A stretch of DNA of 62,678 nucleotides from Xanthobacteraceae bacterium (GTDB lineage: Bacteria > Pseudomonadota > Alphaproteobacteria > Rhizobiales > Xanthobacteraceae). Where the stretch lies: assembly GCA_030041005.1 (NCBI GenBank), contig JASHOR010000114.1, positions 1-62,678 on the forward strand, given 5' to 3'. This document shows, one piece after another, positions 62,379 to 62,678 of the stretch. Numbering within the stretch: position 1 is the first letter of the stretch; each line of letters starts with the position of its first letter. Below the pieces are notes generated by a model. The model made no database searches and had not been told where the DNA came from. It saw nothing but the letters and a program-made list of their open reading frames with translations. Both the position numbers and the translations under genes were made by a program.

Positions 62379-62678
62379 CTAGATTGGTACCGTGCGCGGC
62401 CGCCACATGCGCACCCAATACGCCACGATCAAGCGCGTCATCGTGAACGCGGTGAACAAGCTCGTCAGGATGCCGACGCCGAGCGTCACGGCGAAACCGC
62501 GCACCGGTCCGCTGCCGGCATAGAACAGAACAGCGGCGGCAATGAACGTGGTGATGTTGGAGTCGAGAATGGTGGCGAGCGCGCGCGTGAACCCGGCGTC
62601 GATGGCGTTGATCGCCGTGCGCCCGGCGCGAACCTCTTCGCGGATGCGCTCGTAGATCAGGACATTGGAATCCACCGC
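62379..62678 (-). CDS. secD: Protein translocase subunit SecD, C-terminal part (gene runs off the window)
   Basis: The last 99 codons of SecD, cut by the right window edge. The visible part has the diagnostic [20 protein letters not shown] and the two final TM helices ([36 protein letters not shown]). The gene continues upstream on the same strand beyond 62678. It is the first gene of the secD-secF-NDUFAF3-like-NDUFAF6-like group. Confidence 0.95.
   Translation of the reverse strand, partial: AVDSNVLIYERIREEVRAGRTAINAIDAGFTRALATILDSNITTFIAAAVLFYAGSGPVRGFAVTLGVGILTSLFTAFTMTRLIVAYWVRMWRPRTVPI

Noticed and set aside
1-62678. tRNA, rRNA, CRISPR array or IS element
   Set aside because: I saw no cloverleaf-like sequence, no regularly spaced direct repeats with unique spacers and no transposase. 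The hairpin modules do not have the regular spacing of a CRISPR.

Overview
The window looks like chromosomal DNA of a GC-rich alphaproteobacterium of the order Hyphomicrobiales (Rhizobiales). The Bradyrhizobium/Rhodopseudomonas/Pseudolabrys neighbourhood fits best. Evidence: a MucR-type regulator, DUF1236, DUF1491, DUF2336 and DUF5330 proteins, NDUFA12 beside aat, two Bug-type solute receptors, and a hairpin repeat (36411-36459) of a kind common in this order. Genes are dense and in short operons. I see no tRNA, rRNA, insertion sequence, prophage or CRISPR array.

Left part (1-16 kb): the cytochrome c maturation operon ccmI-ccmE-ccmF-ccmH (minus strand), an unrecognised 489-residue protein, two tripartite-tricarboxylate-type receptors with a MetE-like enzyme, a PepSY protein / response regulator / histidine kinase operon facing a secreted trypsin-like protease across a four-hexamer direct-repeat array, a 14-TM drug exporter and a YcgN-type protein. 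Middle (15.6-31 kb): penicillin-binding protein 1A, a DUF1214/DUF1254 pair, a lipoprotein, a DUF2336 protein, a DivJ-like histidine kinase with a peptidoglycan-binding protein and a DUF1491 protein, SufE, MucR, Fe/Mn superoxide dismutase, a branched-chain-type aminotransferase and a haloacid dehalogenase. From 31 to 46 kb: an SDR lacking the catalytic Tyr, RidA, a BrnT/BrnA toxin-antitoxin pair with a frameshifted toxin, a methylcrotonyl-CoA-type carboxyltransferase, a NEW3/ABC-transporter operon, a Nudix hydrolase, a glutathione transferase, a YdcF protein, a monofunctional transglycosylase, an RraA-like protein and an aminotransferase.

Right part (46-62.7 kb): a DsbA-family protein, the aroQ-accB-accC operon, aat, a DUF2155 protein, NDUFA12, an MscS channel, gatC-orf-gatA, a nitrosative-stress-like operon (group III truncated haemoglobin, Rrf2/NsrR-like regulator, stand-alone PAS protein) behind an NsrR-like 11-1-11 inverted repeat, trmFO, a VapBC-like pair with its own inverted-repeat operator, and secD-secF followed by bacterial homologues of the mitochondrial complex I assembly factors NDUFAF3 and NDUFAF6.

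The most unusual signal is non-coding. At least four families of 70-85 bp imperfect palindromes (called A, B, C and D here) recur at five intergenic loci. They come in fixed orders (A-B and D-C) with conserved linkers. At 44.1-44.5 kb an A-B pair is nested inside a D-C pair, and at 4.2-4.4 kb an A/B hybrid is present. This looks like a modular mosaic repeat system.
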